From the NCBI RefSeq assembly GCF_013377785.1, contig NZ_JABXWT010000003.1:116958-180957 (forward strand): 64,000 nucleotides of DNA, read 5' to 3'. Positions 1-7,885 of this stretch are shown piece after piece. The number at the start of each line of letters is the position of its first letter. Positions within the stretch are counted from its first letter, which is position 1. The notes below the pieces were generated by a model. It saw only the letters and a list, made by a program, of their open reading frames with translations. It was not told where the DNA came from and searched no databases. The translations under genes and the position numbers were made by a program. This stretch comes from Ruegeria haliotis. GTDB taxonomy: Bacteria > Pseudomonadota > Alphaproteobacteria > Rhodobacterales > Rhodobacteraceae.

Positions 1-476
1 AGGCGGGTCCGGCTGGTCAGATCCCACTCACGCCATGGGGCGATTACTTTGATGTCGGGGTTCAGGGCGTAAGCGGCCAGCTCAAAGCGTACCTGATCGT
101 TACCTTTACCGGTCGCACCATGCGCAACGGCATCAGCGCCCGTGGCTTTCGCAATCTCAACCAGACGTTTCGAGATCAGCGGACGCGCGATTGAGGTGCC
201 CAGCAGATACAGACCCTCATACTGCGCATTGGCGCGGAACATGGGGAAGACGAAGTCGCGAACGAACTCTTCGCGGATATCCTCGATATAGATGTTCTCG
301 GGCTTGATCCCCAGCAGCTCGGCCTTCTTGCGGGCAGGATCCAGCTCCTCTCCCTGACCCAGATCGGCGGTGAAGGTCACGACCTCACAGCCATACTCGG
401 TCTGCAGCCATTTTAGGATGATCGAGGTATCAAGGCCACCGGAATAGGCCAGAACAACTTTCTTGGGCGCGGACAT
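1..476 (-). CDS. argG: Argininosuccinate synthase, 3' part outside the window
   Basis: Ligates citrulline and aspartate with ATP to give argininosuccinate, the penultimate step of arginine synthesis in the cytoplasm. Only the first 158 codons are here. The N-terminal ATP pyrophosphatase loop SGGLDTS (residues 12-18) follows a short beta strand, and later stretches such as [13 protein letters not shown] and [14 protein letters not shown] are diagnostic of the family. The start ATG is at 476-474; the rest of the gene lies to the left of the window. The gene is divergent from the membrane protein gene at 618, with about 140 bp between them. argJ, another arginine gene, is 41 kb away, so arginine genes are scattered. 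Identification is secure; the missing C-terminal half could not be checked. Confidence 0.97.
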   Translation of the reverse strand, partial: MSAPKKVVLAYSGGLDTSIILKWLQTEYGCEVVTFTADLGQGEELDPARKKAELLGIKPENIYIEDIREEFVRDFVFPMFRANAQYEGLYLLGTSIARPLISKRLVEIAKATGADAVAHGATGKGNDQVRFELAAYALNPDIKVIAPWREWDLTSRTR

Positions 477-617
477 CTGAATTCCCCTTATGCGTAGAAC
501 GATTGGCCCCTAGCCGGTTTTGCATCCGGGGGCAAGTTATGAGCGTTGACGCAGGGTGGGAATTGAGATGAAACAGGCGGAAAGAAAACAAGGATTGGTT
601 GAGGGGATAGATTTCAA

Positions 618-1391
618 ATGTTGGGCTGGAAGATTTTTGCGCATTCGGTGCGAATGGTTTTTGGAAACCTTAAGCAGGTGCTTCATATTACTGTGGGGCC
701 TGCAGCCATCGCTACGGCGGTGATTGTTGTCTTGTTTGTAGTTTTGGATATTCCACTTGAGGCTCTAGACGATAGCGCCGACCAATTGCCGTTTGGTACT
801 TCGGTGGGTTCAATTTTTGCTTTCGTTCTCACTTTGATCGTAGTGATGTTAATAACGATGTTCTGGATCGCTGTCTCGTGGCATCGTTTCATACTGCTGG
901 AAGAGTATCCAAGCGGGATTGTTCCGACTTTTCGCTTTGACCGAATTCTTGCTTATCTTGGTCGTCTTCTGTTGCTTGGTCTTCTCTTTGCAATTGCCTG
1001 GCTTCCTATGGGGCTGCTGATATCTGCTCTGGTTAGTGTAGGAGGCGGCGAGGTCGTTTCCGTCGTTGTGACGGTTGTTTATTCTATGTTTCTCATTGTG
1101 TGTTTCTATCGTCTGTCCATCATTCTCCCGGCAGCAGCAATTGGCCATCCGGTTACCATTGGAGAGGCTTGGGCAAGCACAGTCGGCGTTTCGGGCGCAG
1201 TCTTTGTTCTGCTTGTTGTCGCGTTCTTGTTCCAAATTGCAATTCAGTTGATCTTTACTGCTCTTGCCTTCATTCCGGTGTTAGGAGTGCTGCTAACAGT
1301 GTTCTTTGGAACTCTGATCCTGCCGCTGATCAACGTCAGCATCCTGACCACGATGTACGGCATATTCATCGAAAAACGCGAGCTTACCTGA
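618..1391 (+). CDS. Multi-pass membrane protein of unknown function
   Basis: 257 residues with about six hydrophobic segments (roughly residues 25-45, 62-88, 110-135, 143-168, 185-210 and 215-250) and few charges between them, so an integral inner-membrane protein. I do not recognise a catalytic motif. The general plan resembles the unnamed polytopic proteins often seen in Rhodobacteraceae that are related to the membrane domain of some glycerophosphodiester phosphodiesterases, but that is only a suggestion. The ATG at 618 has only a distant purine run (GAGGGG) upstream. The gene is visibly richer in A/T than argG and ilvA on either side, with many TTT, ATT and GTT codons. It ends 58 bp before ilvA and points the same way, without clear coupling. 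Confidence 0.75.
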   Translation: MLGWKIFAHSVRMVFGNLKQVLHITVGPAAIATAVIVVLFVVLDIPLEALDDSADQLPFGTSVGSIFAFVLTLIVVMLITMFWIAVSWHRFILLEEYPSGIVPTFRFDRILAYLGRLLLLGLLFAIAWLPMGLLISALVSVGGGEVVSVVVTVVYSMFLIVCFYRLSIILPAAAIGHPVTIGEAWASTVGVSGAVFVLLVVAFLFQIAIQLIFTALAFIPVLGVLLTVFFGTLILPLINVSILTTMYGIFIEKRELT

Positions 1392-1449
1392 AGCGGGTAC
1401 ACATATGTATTCCTTGCCCTTTTAGTCAGGATAGGCCACTGACACGCGC

Positions 1450-2676
1450 ATGACTGACTTCATGACCCGTGCCCGCGCTGCCGAACAGGCGATGCGCTCT
1501 GTGTTCCCGGCGACGCCGTTGCAGCGCAATGCCCATCTGTCCGACCGCTATGGCGCCGATATCTGGCTTAAGCGCGAAGACCTGAGCCCGGTGCGGTCGT
1601 ACAAGATTCGTGGCGCGTTTAACGCCATGCGCAAGCAGCAGGGGCAGGAATTATTCGTCTGCGCCAGTGCGGGAAATCACGCGCAGGGCGTGGCCTATAT
1701 GTGCAAGCATCTGGGCGTGAAGGGCGTTATTTTCATGCCGGTGACAACGCCGCAGCAGAAAATCCAGAAGACCCGCATCTTTGGTGGAGAGAATATCGAG
1801 ATTCACCTGACTGGCGACTATTTCGACGATACGCTGGCCTCTGCGCAGGCTTGGTGTGCCGAACAGGGTGGGCATTTCCTGTCTCCTTTCGACGATGTCG
1901 ATGTGATCGAGGGGCAGGCATCCCTGGCGGTTGAGATCGAGGCCCAGTTAGGCGGCGTGCCGGATCATGTCGTGCTGCCGGTGGGCGGGGGCGGCATGTC
2001 ATCGGGCGTTGCATCCTGGTTCGGGGAACGCAGCCATTGTCTGTTTGTCGAACCTGCGGGCGGGGCCTGCCTGCGCGCGGCGCTGGCGGCGGGGCATCCC
2101 GTGGCGCTGGATCATGTGGATACGTTTGTCGATGGCGCGGCAGTGGGGCGGATCGGGGAAAAACCTTTTGAACTGCTGCGAAATCGGCACTTGTCGGACG
2201 TTCTGGTGCTGTCCGAAGACCGCATCTGTACCACCATGATCGAGATGCTGAACGTCGAAGGCATCGTTCTGGAGCCCGCCGGTGCATTGGCGGTCGAAGC
2301 GGTCGGCGATATTCAAAGCTTTGTACGCGGCAAGACCGTCGTCTGTGTCACATCAGGCGGCAATTTCGATTTTGAACGCCTGCCCGAAGTCAAAGAACGC
2401 GCGCAGCGCTATTCCGGGGTCAAGAAATATTTCATCCTGCGCCTGCCGCAGCGACCCGGCGCGTTGAAGGAATTTCTTGGCATTCTGGGCCCGGAGGATG
2501 ACATCGCCCGGTTCGAATACATGAAGAAATCAGCCCGCAACTTTGGCTCGGTCCTGATCGGGATCGAGACCCGCAAGCCCGAGAATTTCATGCGCCTGTT
2601 TGCGCATCTGGATGATGCAGGGTTCACCTATACCGATATCACTGAAGACGAAACACTGGCGCAATTTGTGATCTGA
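1450..2676 (+). CDS. ilvA: Threonine ammonia-lyase (threonine dehydratase)
   Basis: PLP enzyme that deaminates L-threonine to 2-oxobutanoate, the first step toward isoleucine. The N-terminal two thirds is a fold-type II PLP domain: the Schiff-base lysine is K52 in SYKIRGA, SAGNHAQG binds the substrate carboxylate, and the glycine loop at residues 179-182 (VGGGGMSSG) holds the PLP phosphate. A single C-terminal ACT-like regulatory region begins near residue 325 (YFILRLPQRPGALKEF), so this is the 408-residue class rather than the longer enterobacterial form with two ACT repeats. The ATG at 1450 could be replaced by the in-frame ATG four codons on. The stop codon lies inside a perfect 16-bp palindrome shared with the convergent Hpt gene. 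Allosteric inhibition by isoleucine is expected from the family, not shown here. Confidence 0.95.
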   Translation: MTDFMTRARAAEQAMRSVFPATPLQRNAHLSDRYGADIWLKREDLSPVRSYKIRGAFNAMRKQQGQELFVCASAGNHAQGVAYMCKHLGVKGVIFMPVTTPQQKIQKTRIFGGENIEIHLTGDYFDDTLASAQAWCAEQGGHFLSPFDDVDVIEGQASLAVEIEAQLGGVPDHVVLPVGGGGMSSGVASWFGERSHCLFVEPAGGACLRAALAAGHPVALDHVDTFVDGAAVGRIGEKPFELLRNRHLSDVLVLSEDRICTTMIEMLNVEGIVLEPAGALAVEAVGDIQSFVRGKTVVCVTSGGNFDFERLPEVKERAQRYSGVKKYFILRLPQRPGALKEFLGILGPEDDIARFEYMKKSARNFGSVLIGIETRKPENFMRLFAHLDDAGFTYTDITEDETLAQFVI

Positions 2677-2685
2677 GCTCAGATC
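2670..2685. repeat. Perfect 16-bp palindrome across convergent stop codons
   Basis: GATCTGAGCTCAGATC equals its own reverse complement. It contains the TGA stop of ilvA (2674-2676) and the TGA stop of the convergent Hpt gene (2681-2679). It may be a minimal two-sided end signal, but there is no loop and no T-tract, so a terminator role is weakly supported. Confidence 0.5.
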
Positions 2686-3008
2686 AGATTTGCGGTAAGA
2701 TCTGCCTCGAAAACCGATTTTGACGCGTCAAAAGCCGCCAGAATCGCAGGGAGGTCGACCTCCGTCCCGTGTCCCGCAGCAACCCGCCGCTCGCCATCTT
2801 GACATAGTTTCGAGAACTGGTCGAACCCAAGGCTCAGCGCACTTCCTTTCAGGAAATGCAGGTTCTGCTCCAATTCGCGGCGCGTTGTGTCCGCGTGCAA
2901 GCGAGCGATCACCTCCTGCACCTCTTCCAGAAAAATCTGAACCACCTCGTCAAATTCTTCCACACCGACCTCGTCCCGCAACTGTCTGACCCTGGGCCAG
3001 TGGATCAT
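2679..3008 (-). CDS. Histidine phosphotransfer (Hpt) domain protein
   Basis: Single-domain phosphorelay intermediate of about 109 residues that would carry a phosphoryl group between receiver domains. The Hpt signature HFLKGSALSLGF contains the phosphoacceptor His (residue 51 from the chosen start), the Lys three positions on and the small residues that shape the four-helix bundle; flanking helices fit the family. Two ATGs are possible. The one at 3014 touches the AGGAGG ribosome site directly with no spacer, whereas the one at 3008 has a 6-nt spacer, so 3008 is chosen. The gene is divergent from the receiver-phosphatase gene at 3075 with only about 66 bp between them, which suggests a shared pathway. 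No histidine kinase is nearby, so the phosphate donor must be encoded elsewhere. Confidence 0.88.
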   Translation of the reverse strand: MIHWPRVRQLRDEVGVEEFDEVVQIFLEEVQEVIARLHADTTRRELEQNLHFLKGSALSLGFDQFSKLCQDGERRVAAGHGTEVDLPAILAAFDASKSVFEADLTANLI

Positions 3009-3074
3009 GATCATCCTCCTGCATCGGATTGCGAATGACCCTTGTTACCGCACGCCCGGTAAACAGCCGATTAA

Positions 3075-4448
3075 ATGGATGAAATAACCCTGGGTTGTGA
3101 CCCTTCACCGGATGTTAAATCCCACGACGCTAGGGTCGCTCTGTCCGGGAAGATTACACAGCGTAGAGGTTACAGGGTGTCAGGGGCGAATCTAGAGGAA
3201 GCCAGGTCAGATCTGGACTTTGGTGCGATCCGAAAGGTTCTGGTTGTCGATGACAGCCGCTTGCAGCGGCGTATTCTGGTGGCTTCGCTCAGGAAATGGG
3301 GGTTCGATGTGCTCGAGGCAGAGAGCGGTGATGTCGCAATGGCGATGTGCGCCGATGACCCGCCCGATCTTGTGGTCAGCGACTGGATCATGCCGGGGAT
3401 GAGCGGGCTGGATTTTTGCCGCGCATTTCGTGCTTTGGACTCAGAGCAATACAGCTATTTCATCCTGCTGACCTCCAAAAGCGAAAAGCAGGAGGTTGCG
3501 CGCGGTCTGGATGCCGGGGCCGATGATTTTCTGATCAAACCGCTTGAGGCCGGCGAACTGCGGGCGCGTATCTCGGCCGGTGCCCGCATTCTGGACATGC
3601 AACGTGAGCTGTCCGAGAAAAACCGCTTGATCGAGTCCGCACTTGAGGAACTGAAACTGGCCCACGATGCCATCGACAAGGATCTGATTCAGGCCCGGAA
3701 GATTCAGGAATCACTGGTGCCTGAACTGACGCGAGAATTCGGAAAGTCGCGGGTCAGCCTGTTGCTGAAACCGTGCGGTCATATTGGCGGCGATCTGGTG
3801 GGCATGTTTTCACCGGGGGTCAATCGGTTGGGGTTCTATAGCATTGATGTGTCTGGTCACGGCATCACCTCGGCGATGATGACGGCGCGGCTGGGCAGTT
3901 ATCTGTCCAGCACGCATTTTGATCAGAACGTGGCGATGGAACCGCGATTCAACAAATTCTACGCCCTGTTGCCGCCCGAAGACGTGGCCGAAGCGCTCAA
4001 TTGCCGTTTAATGGCGGATGCCGGGATCGAAGAGTACTTTACGATGGCCTATGCAATCGTCGATCTGCGCAACGGGCATGTGAAAATGGTGCAGGCCGGA
4101 CATCCGCATCCTCTGCTGCTGCGGCACGATGGCAGCACCGAGTTTTTGGGTGAGGGGGGACTGCCCATCGGACTGCTGCCGAACGTGTCCTTTCACCAGA
4201 CCGAAACGCATTTGAAACCGGGCGACAAACTCTTGTTGTATTCAGACGGGTTTACTGAGTGTCATCTGGCAGACGGTGGTCTGCTGGACGAAGCCGGGTT
4301 GCGTCAGATGGCCCTTGAGTGCGCCGCAGGGCGGGGTGGGTCCGAGTTTCTGGACGATATGTTCTGGAAGTTGACGCAAGTGATGTCCCCGGATGAGGGG
4401 ATGGGCGATGACGTGTCGGCTGTCTTTTTTGAGTATAACGGTCCCTAG
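3075..4448 (+). CDS. Response regulator with C-terminal PPM/SpoIIE serine phosphatase domain
   Basis: A two-domain signalling protein (457 residues). The receiver spans about residues 54-175: the acidic pocket is VVDDS, the phosphoacceptor is D103 in SDWIMPGMSG and the conserved lysine is K155 in LIKPLE. A coiled linker follows (about 178-215), then a PPM/SpoIIE-type phosphatase domain (about 220-455) with metal-binding aspartates at D258 (DVSGHGITSAMM) and near the end (GDDVSAVFF). Phosphorylation of the receiver, probably through the divergent Hpt protein, would switch the phosphatase on or off; the usual target of such enzymes is a phosphorylated anti-sigma-factor antagonist (STAS protein). 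No STAS or anti-sigma gene is seen here. The start is uncertain: no good ribosome site precedes the ATG at 3075, and GTG at 3178 would still keep both domains. Confidence 0.93.
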   Translation: MDEITLGCDPSPDVKSHDARVALSGKITQRRGYRVSGANLEEARSDLDFGAIRKVLVVDDSRLQRRILVASLRKWGFDVLEAESGDVAMAMCADDPPDLVVSDWIMPGMSGLDFCRAFRALDSEQYSYFILLTSKSEKQEVARGLDAGADDFLIKPLEAGELRARISAGARILDMQRELSEKNRLIESALEELKLAHDAIDKDLIQARKIQESLVPELTREFGKSRVSLLLKPCGHIGGDLVGMFSPGVNRLGFYSIDVSGHGITSAMMTARLGSYLSSTHFDQNVAMEPRFNKFYALLPPEDVAEALNCRLMADAGIEEYFTMAYAIVDLRNGHVKMVQAGHPHPLLLRHDGSTEFLGEGGLPIGLLPNVSFHQTETHLKPGDKLLLYSDGFTECHLADGGLLDEAGLRQMALECAAGRGGSEFLDDMFWKLTQVMSPDEGMGDDVSAVFFEYNGP

Positions 4449-4891
4449 AGCCCTGCAAGATGAAGGCCGGCAAAATGCCGGTCCCCGGAATTGCCCAGCC
4501 TTTCGACCGCCTCCGCAGCGCTCATCCAGCGGGCTTCATGGAACGCTTCGGTTGGCGGTCCCATGCGGCGGACAGGACGGGCGCGGTAAATCGTGCAGAC
4601 CTTCTCGGCCCACAGATCGTATTCTGGCATATAGGTAAAGCGGCGAAAGGCGCCGATGCGACGGGGGGCGGCGATCAGCCAGCCGGTTTCTTCAAACACC
4701 TCACGATGCAAAGCGGTCACCGGGGATTCGCCGGGATCAATGCCGCCACCCGGCAATTGCAGCTCGGGGTTCTGGCCATCGTCATACCATGTCACCAGCA
4801 ATGAGCGCCCTTGTGGTAACAAGACATACACCCCGGGTCGCCGGATATATCTCTGCCCCGGCTCTGGGGTTTCACCGAACCGTCTGATCAT
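4445..4891 (-). CDS. Nudix hydrolase
   Basis: Hydrolyses a nucleoside diphosphate linked to another moiety; the actual substrate cannot be told. The Nudix box is complete: G-x5-E-x7-REVFEETGW at about residues 64-86 of the 148-residue protein, preceded by LQLPGGGIDPGES. An upstream ATG at 5002 would overlap the divergent hslO start. The ATG at 4891 has AAGGGG seven bases upstream and leaves 76 bp between the divergent starts, so it is preferred. The stop overlaps the end of the phosphatase gene by 4 bp in convergent orientation. Confidence 0.88.
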   Translation of the reverse strand: MIRRFGETPEPGQRYIRRPGVYVLLPQGRSLLVTWYDDGQNPELQLPGGGIDPGESPVTALHREVFEETGWLIAAPRRIGAFRRFTYMPEYDLWAEKVCTIYRARPVRRMGPPTEAFHEARWMSAAEAVERLGNSGDRHFAGLHLAGL

Positions 4892-4967
4892 GTATGGCCC
4901 CTTAAAACCCAATTTGTTCGACCTATATGGTGGCGGTATGCCAACCCGTGGCGTGTAAGGAAACCCC

Positions 4968-5954
4968 ATGTCTCTTGGAACGAAAATCGCGTGGGACGAC
5001 ACTGTCCTGCCCTTTCAACTCGATGTATCGGATATGCGTGGCCGTGTGGCCCGTCTGGACGGCGTGCTGGACGGCATCCTGAAGCAGCACGACTATCCAG
5101 AGCAAGTCGAGGCGCTGGTGGCCGAGATGGCCCTGCTGACCGCGTTGATCGGTCAGACCGTCGCGCTGCGCTGGAAGCTGTCGCTGCAAGTGCAGTCCAA
5201 GGGCGCGGTACGGATGATCGCGACCGATTACTTTGCGCCGCAGAAAGAAGACGAACCGGCGCGCATTCGGGCCTATGCCAGTTTCGACCGGGATCGCCTG
5301 ACCGACAACACACCCTTCGATCAGGTCGGTGAAGGGTATTTTGCTATCATGATTGATCAGGGTGAAGGCACCCAGCCTTATCAGGGCATTACACCTCTGG
5401 CCGGTGGGTCGTTGAGCGCTTGTGCCGAGGCGTATTTTGCACAATCCGAACAGCTGCCGACGCGGTTCTCGCTGAGTTTCGGCAAATCGACCGAGCCCGG
5501 TTTAGATGAACGTTGGCGTGCCGGTGGCATCATGCTGCAGCATATGCCCAAAGCTTCGCCTTTCGTTGCGTCGAGTGAAGGTGACGGCGATATTCTGACG
5601 GCAAACGATCTGGTTGACGGAGAAGAAGGCGAGAACTGGGGTCGGGTCAACATCCTGCTGGATACAGTAGAAGATCTGGAGCTGATCGGGCCATCCGTGG
5701 CGCCGACTGACCTGCTGATCCGTCTGTTTCACGAGGAACAACCGCGGGTCTATGACGCGCAGTCGGTGCAGTTTGGCTGTACCTGTTCCGAGGCTCGCGT
5801 GCGCCAGAGCCTGTCGATCTATTCTGCGAAGGACATCGAAAAGATGACCACACCCGAGGGCCAAGTCACCGCCGACTGCCAGTTCTGCGGGTCGCATTAT
5901 GTGCTGGATCCCGCGACCGTCGGTTTTGATGCCGAAGACACCAAAGGTGCATGA
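4968..5954 (+). CDS. hslO: Hsp33 redox-regulated chaperone
   Basis: Cytoplasmic holdase that becomes active when its zinc-bound cysteines are oxidised, for example by hypochlorous acid, and keeps unfolding proteins soluble. The four zinc ligands are all present as C271-x-C273 and C304-x-x-C307 near the C-terminus, as needed for redox switching. At 328 residues it is slightly longer than the E. coli protein. It is the first gene of a tight set with a CoA-type Nudix hydrolase and cca; the last bases of hslO overlap the proposed start of the Nudix gene. Whether the three are functionally linked is unknown. The ATG at 4968 lies 6 bp after a GGAAA ribosome site. Confidence 0.95.
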   Translation: MSLGTKIAWDDTVLPFQLDVSDMRGRVARLDGVLDGILKQHDYPEQVEALVAEMALLTALIGQTVALRWKLSLQVQSKGAVRMIATDYFAPQKEDEPARIRAYASFDRDRLTDNTPFDQVGEGYFAIMIDQGEGTQPYQGITPLAGGSLSACAEAYFAQSEQLPTRFSLSFGKSTEPGLDERWRAGGIMLQHMPKASPFVASSEGDGDILTANDLVDGEEGENWGRVNILLDTVEDLELIGPSVAPTDLLIRLFHEEQPRVYDAQSVQFGCTCSEARVRQSLSIYSAKDIEKMTTPEGQVTADCQFCGSHYVLDPATVGFDAEDTKGA

Positions 5955-6543
5955 TCCCACCGATCAGATCCGGGCGGCCCTGCGCCGCCCAGGTCACGGG
6001 TCGAGCGATTTTGACCTGAACCCGGAAACCGTTCTGCCACCCGGGCGCAAGCTGCGTCCGGCAGGGGTTCTGGTTCCAATCTCGATCACCGGTGATATGC
6101 CGCGCCTGATCCTGACGAAACGATCCTCGGCCCTGAAACACCATCCCGGTCAGATCGCCTTTCCCGGTGGTAAGCAAGATGAGGGCGATGCGGATGTCAC
6201 CGCCGCGGCCTTGCGCGAAGCCCGCGAAGAGATTGGCCTACCGTCCGGTCTGCCCGAAGTTCTGGGGTTTTTGCCCACGCACGAGACGGTTACGTCTTTT
6301 TCGGTCACGCCAGTGGTCGCCATCGTGCGACACCCATTCCAACCTGTGCCCGAACCGGGTGAGGTAGACGAAATCTTCTCGGTTCCGCTTGCACATGTGC
6401 TGGACCCTGCGAATTATGTGATCGAGTCGCGCCGATGGCGTGGTCAGCGCCGAAAATACTTCACAGTACCGTTTGGTCCCTATTACATCTGGGGCGCGAC
6501 GGCCCGGATATTGCGGGGGCTGGCAGCACGGGTGAATGAATGA
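5929..6543 (+). CDS. CoA pyrophosphatase-type Nudix hydrolase (NudL family)
   Basis: Likely cleaves coenzyme A to 4'-phosphopantetheine and 3',5'-ADP. The family is recognised by the extra motif LTKRSSALKHHPGQIAFPGG just before the Nudix box, then GDADVTAAALREAREEIGL, with the slight box variation (D for the first E) that is common in this family. Two starts are possible: ATG at 5929 (about 204 residues), or GTG at 5947, which overlaps the hslO stop codon. Both keep the domain. The stop TGA overlaps the start of cca as ATGA (6540-6543), so translation is probably coupled. Confidence 0.9.
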   Translation: MPKTPKVHDPTDQIRAALRRPGHGSSDFDLNPETVLPPGRKLRPAGVLVPISITGDMPRLILTKRSSALKHHPGQIAFPGGKQDEGDADVTAAALREAREEIGLPSGLPEVLGFLPTHETVTSFSVTPVVAIVRHPFQPVPEPGEVDEIFSVPLAHVLDPANYVIESRRWRGQRRKYFTVPFGPYYIWGATARILRGLAARVNE

Positions 6544-7694
6544 AAAGAATTGAAGAATCTTGGGTTACTGAGGTCGCGACCCAGCAGGTGTGCGTTGCCC
6601 TGACCGGGGCAGGTGCGCAGGCTTTGTTCGTCGGCGGCTGCGTCCGGAACGCACTGCTGGGTGCTCCGGTTTCTGATATCGATATCGCCACGGATGCGCG
6701 TCCGGAACGCGTTATTGAGGTGGCCCAAAAGGCGGGCCTCAAGGCTGTTCCCACCGGGATTGATCACGGTACCATCACGGTTGTCAGTCAGGGTATCCCA
6801 CACGAAATCACCACGTTTCGCCGGGACGTGGAAACGGATGGCCGTCGTGCCGTCGTGGCGTTTTCTGACAATGTGGAAGAGGACGCGGCGCGGCGCGATT
6901 TCACCATGAACGCGATCTATGCACAGCCCGATGGCACTGTGCTGGATCCGCTTGGGGGCTTGCCAGACCTACAGGCGCGCCGCGTTCGGTTCATCGGGAC
7001 GGCGGCGCACCGCATTCGCGAAGACTACTTGCGTTCGCTGCGGTATTTCCGGTTTCACGCATGGTATGGGGATCCTGATGCCGGTTTTGACCCGGACGCC
7101 CTGTCGGCGATTGCGGGCAATCTGGATGGATTGTCGGCTCTTTCGCGTGAACGAGTGGGGGCAGAGTTACTGAAACTGCTGGCCGCGCCTGACCCGGCGC
7201 CATCGGTCGCTGCGATGCGCAGCACGGGCGTCCTGGCTCAGGTGCTGCCCAGCGCGGATGACCGGGCCCTGGCGCCTTTGGTCGCGATTGAACAAGCTGC
7301 TGGTGCGGCACCCGATCCGGTGCGCCGATTGGCGGCGATTGCAACGCCCGAAGATGCTGCCACCTTGCGTCTCAGCCGTGCGCAGTTGCAGCGCCTGACC
7401 CGGATGCGCGATGAAGCGTCGGGCACAACCAGCGTCGCCGAGCTGGGGTATCGCTATGGTGACAATGGCGGTCTGCATGAAACCCTGCTGCGCTGCGCTT
7501 TTTTTGAACAACCGTGGTCAGAGGACCTCAGAACGGTACTGCACACAGGCGCCGCTGCGTGTTTCCCAATCAAGGCCGCAGACCTGATCCCCGATTTCAC
7601 CGGTCCCGCGCTGGGCAAGAAACTGGCCGAGCTTGAGGCACGTTGGATTGCCTCAGGCTTTGCGCTGACCCGCGACGATTTGCTGGCCGGATAA
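6540..7694 (+). CDS. cca: CCA tRNA nucleotidyltransferase
   Basis: Adds or repairs the 3' CCA end of tRNAs from CTP and ATP without a nucleic-acid template. The class II polymerase head is clear: FVGGCVRNALLG holds the triphosphate, the catalytic acidic pair is in SDIDIAT, and RRDFTMNAIY and REDYLRSLRYFRFHA are conserved neck motifs that select C and A. The length (384 residues) is typical of the alphaproteobacterial type without an HD domain. It is the third gene of the hslO-Nudix-cca run and overlaps the previous gene by 4 bp. Whether this enzyme does full CCA addition or works with a partner cannot be told here. Confidence 0.94.
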   Translation: MKRIEESWVTEVATQQVCVALTGAGAQALFVGGCVRNALLGAPVSDIDIATDARPERVIEVAQKAGLKAVPTGIDHGTITVVSQGIPHEITTFRRDVETDGRRAVVAFSDNVEEDAARRDFTMNAIYAQPDGTVLDPLGGLPDLQARRVRFIGTAAHRIREDYLRSLRYFRFHAWYGDPDAGFDPDALSAIAGNLDGLSALSRERVGAELLKLLAAPDPAPSVAAMRSTGVLAQVLPSADDRALAPLVAIEQAAGAAPDPVRRLAAIATPEDAATLRLSRAQLQRLTRMRDEASGTTSVAELGYRYGDNGGLHETLLRCAFFEQPWSEDLRTVLHTGAAACFPIKAADLIPDFTGPALGKKLAELEARWIASGFALTRDDLLAG

Positions 7695-7713
7695 AACGAA
7701 GTCTCAAAAGGGG

Positions 7714-7742
7714 ATGACAAATTAAATCGTTTGTGGTTACGT
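7714..7742 (+). promoter_or_regulatory. Possible sigma-70 promoter for the leader and ABC exporter operon
   Basis: ATGACA (7714-7719) and TTACGT (7737-7742) are separated by 17 bp and lie between the cca stop and the leader ORF. Match to consensus is modest. It would place transcript initiation near 7749, giving a short 5' end before the leader ATG at 7772. Confidence 0.3.
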
Positions 7743-7771
7743 GCGGACATCACATGGATGGAGGACTGCGA

Positions 7772-7798
7772 ATGTATTACGGGATCTGGTTCGGCTAA
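7772..7798 (+). CDS. Putative 8-residue leader peptide MYYGIWFG
   Basis: A tiny ORF (ATG, seven sense codons, TAA) with an excellent ribosome site: GGAGG at 7760-7764, 7 nt upstream. The peptide is MYYGIWFG, unusually rich in aromatic residues (Tyr, Tyr, Trp, Phe). The stop codon is separated by one base from a long hairpin followed by six T's, and the hairpin lies before a pair of ABC exporter genes. This layout is typical of leader peptides whose translation rate decides whether transcription goes on. The peptide's role is inference from layout; it could be a chance ORF, but the strength of the ribosome site argues against that. Confidence 0.6.
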   Translation: MYYGIWFG

Positions 7799-7799
7799 A

Positions 7800-7848
7800 G
7801 CCGGGACACTTTGACCCGTAAGGGTGGTGTTCTGGCGCCATCTTTTTT
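7800..7848 (+). terminator. Putative attenuator hairpin ahead of the ABC exporter genes
   Basis: GCCGGGACAC (7800-7809) pairs with GTGTTCTGGC (7827-7836) over 10 bp, including two G-U pairs, and an inner ACCC/GGGT stem closes on GTAA. A run of six T's at 7843-7848 follows after 6 nt. A shorter competing hairpin, GGCT-AA-AGCC at 7793-7802, spans the leader stop codon and uses the base of the large stem. A ribosome held at or near the leader stop would cover the 5' arm and prevent the large hairpin. Confidence 0.55.
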
Positions 7849-7885
7849 CGCATGACTGTCTAATTGCTCAATTGGAGCACTCTCC

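Noticed and set aside
1405..1425. Tiny ORF MYSLPF before ilvA, considered as a leader peptide
   Set aside because: No ribosome site, no downstream hairpin, and no run of Ile/Val/Leu codons as would be expected for an attenuator of an isoleucine gene.
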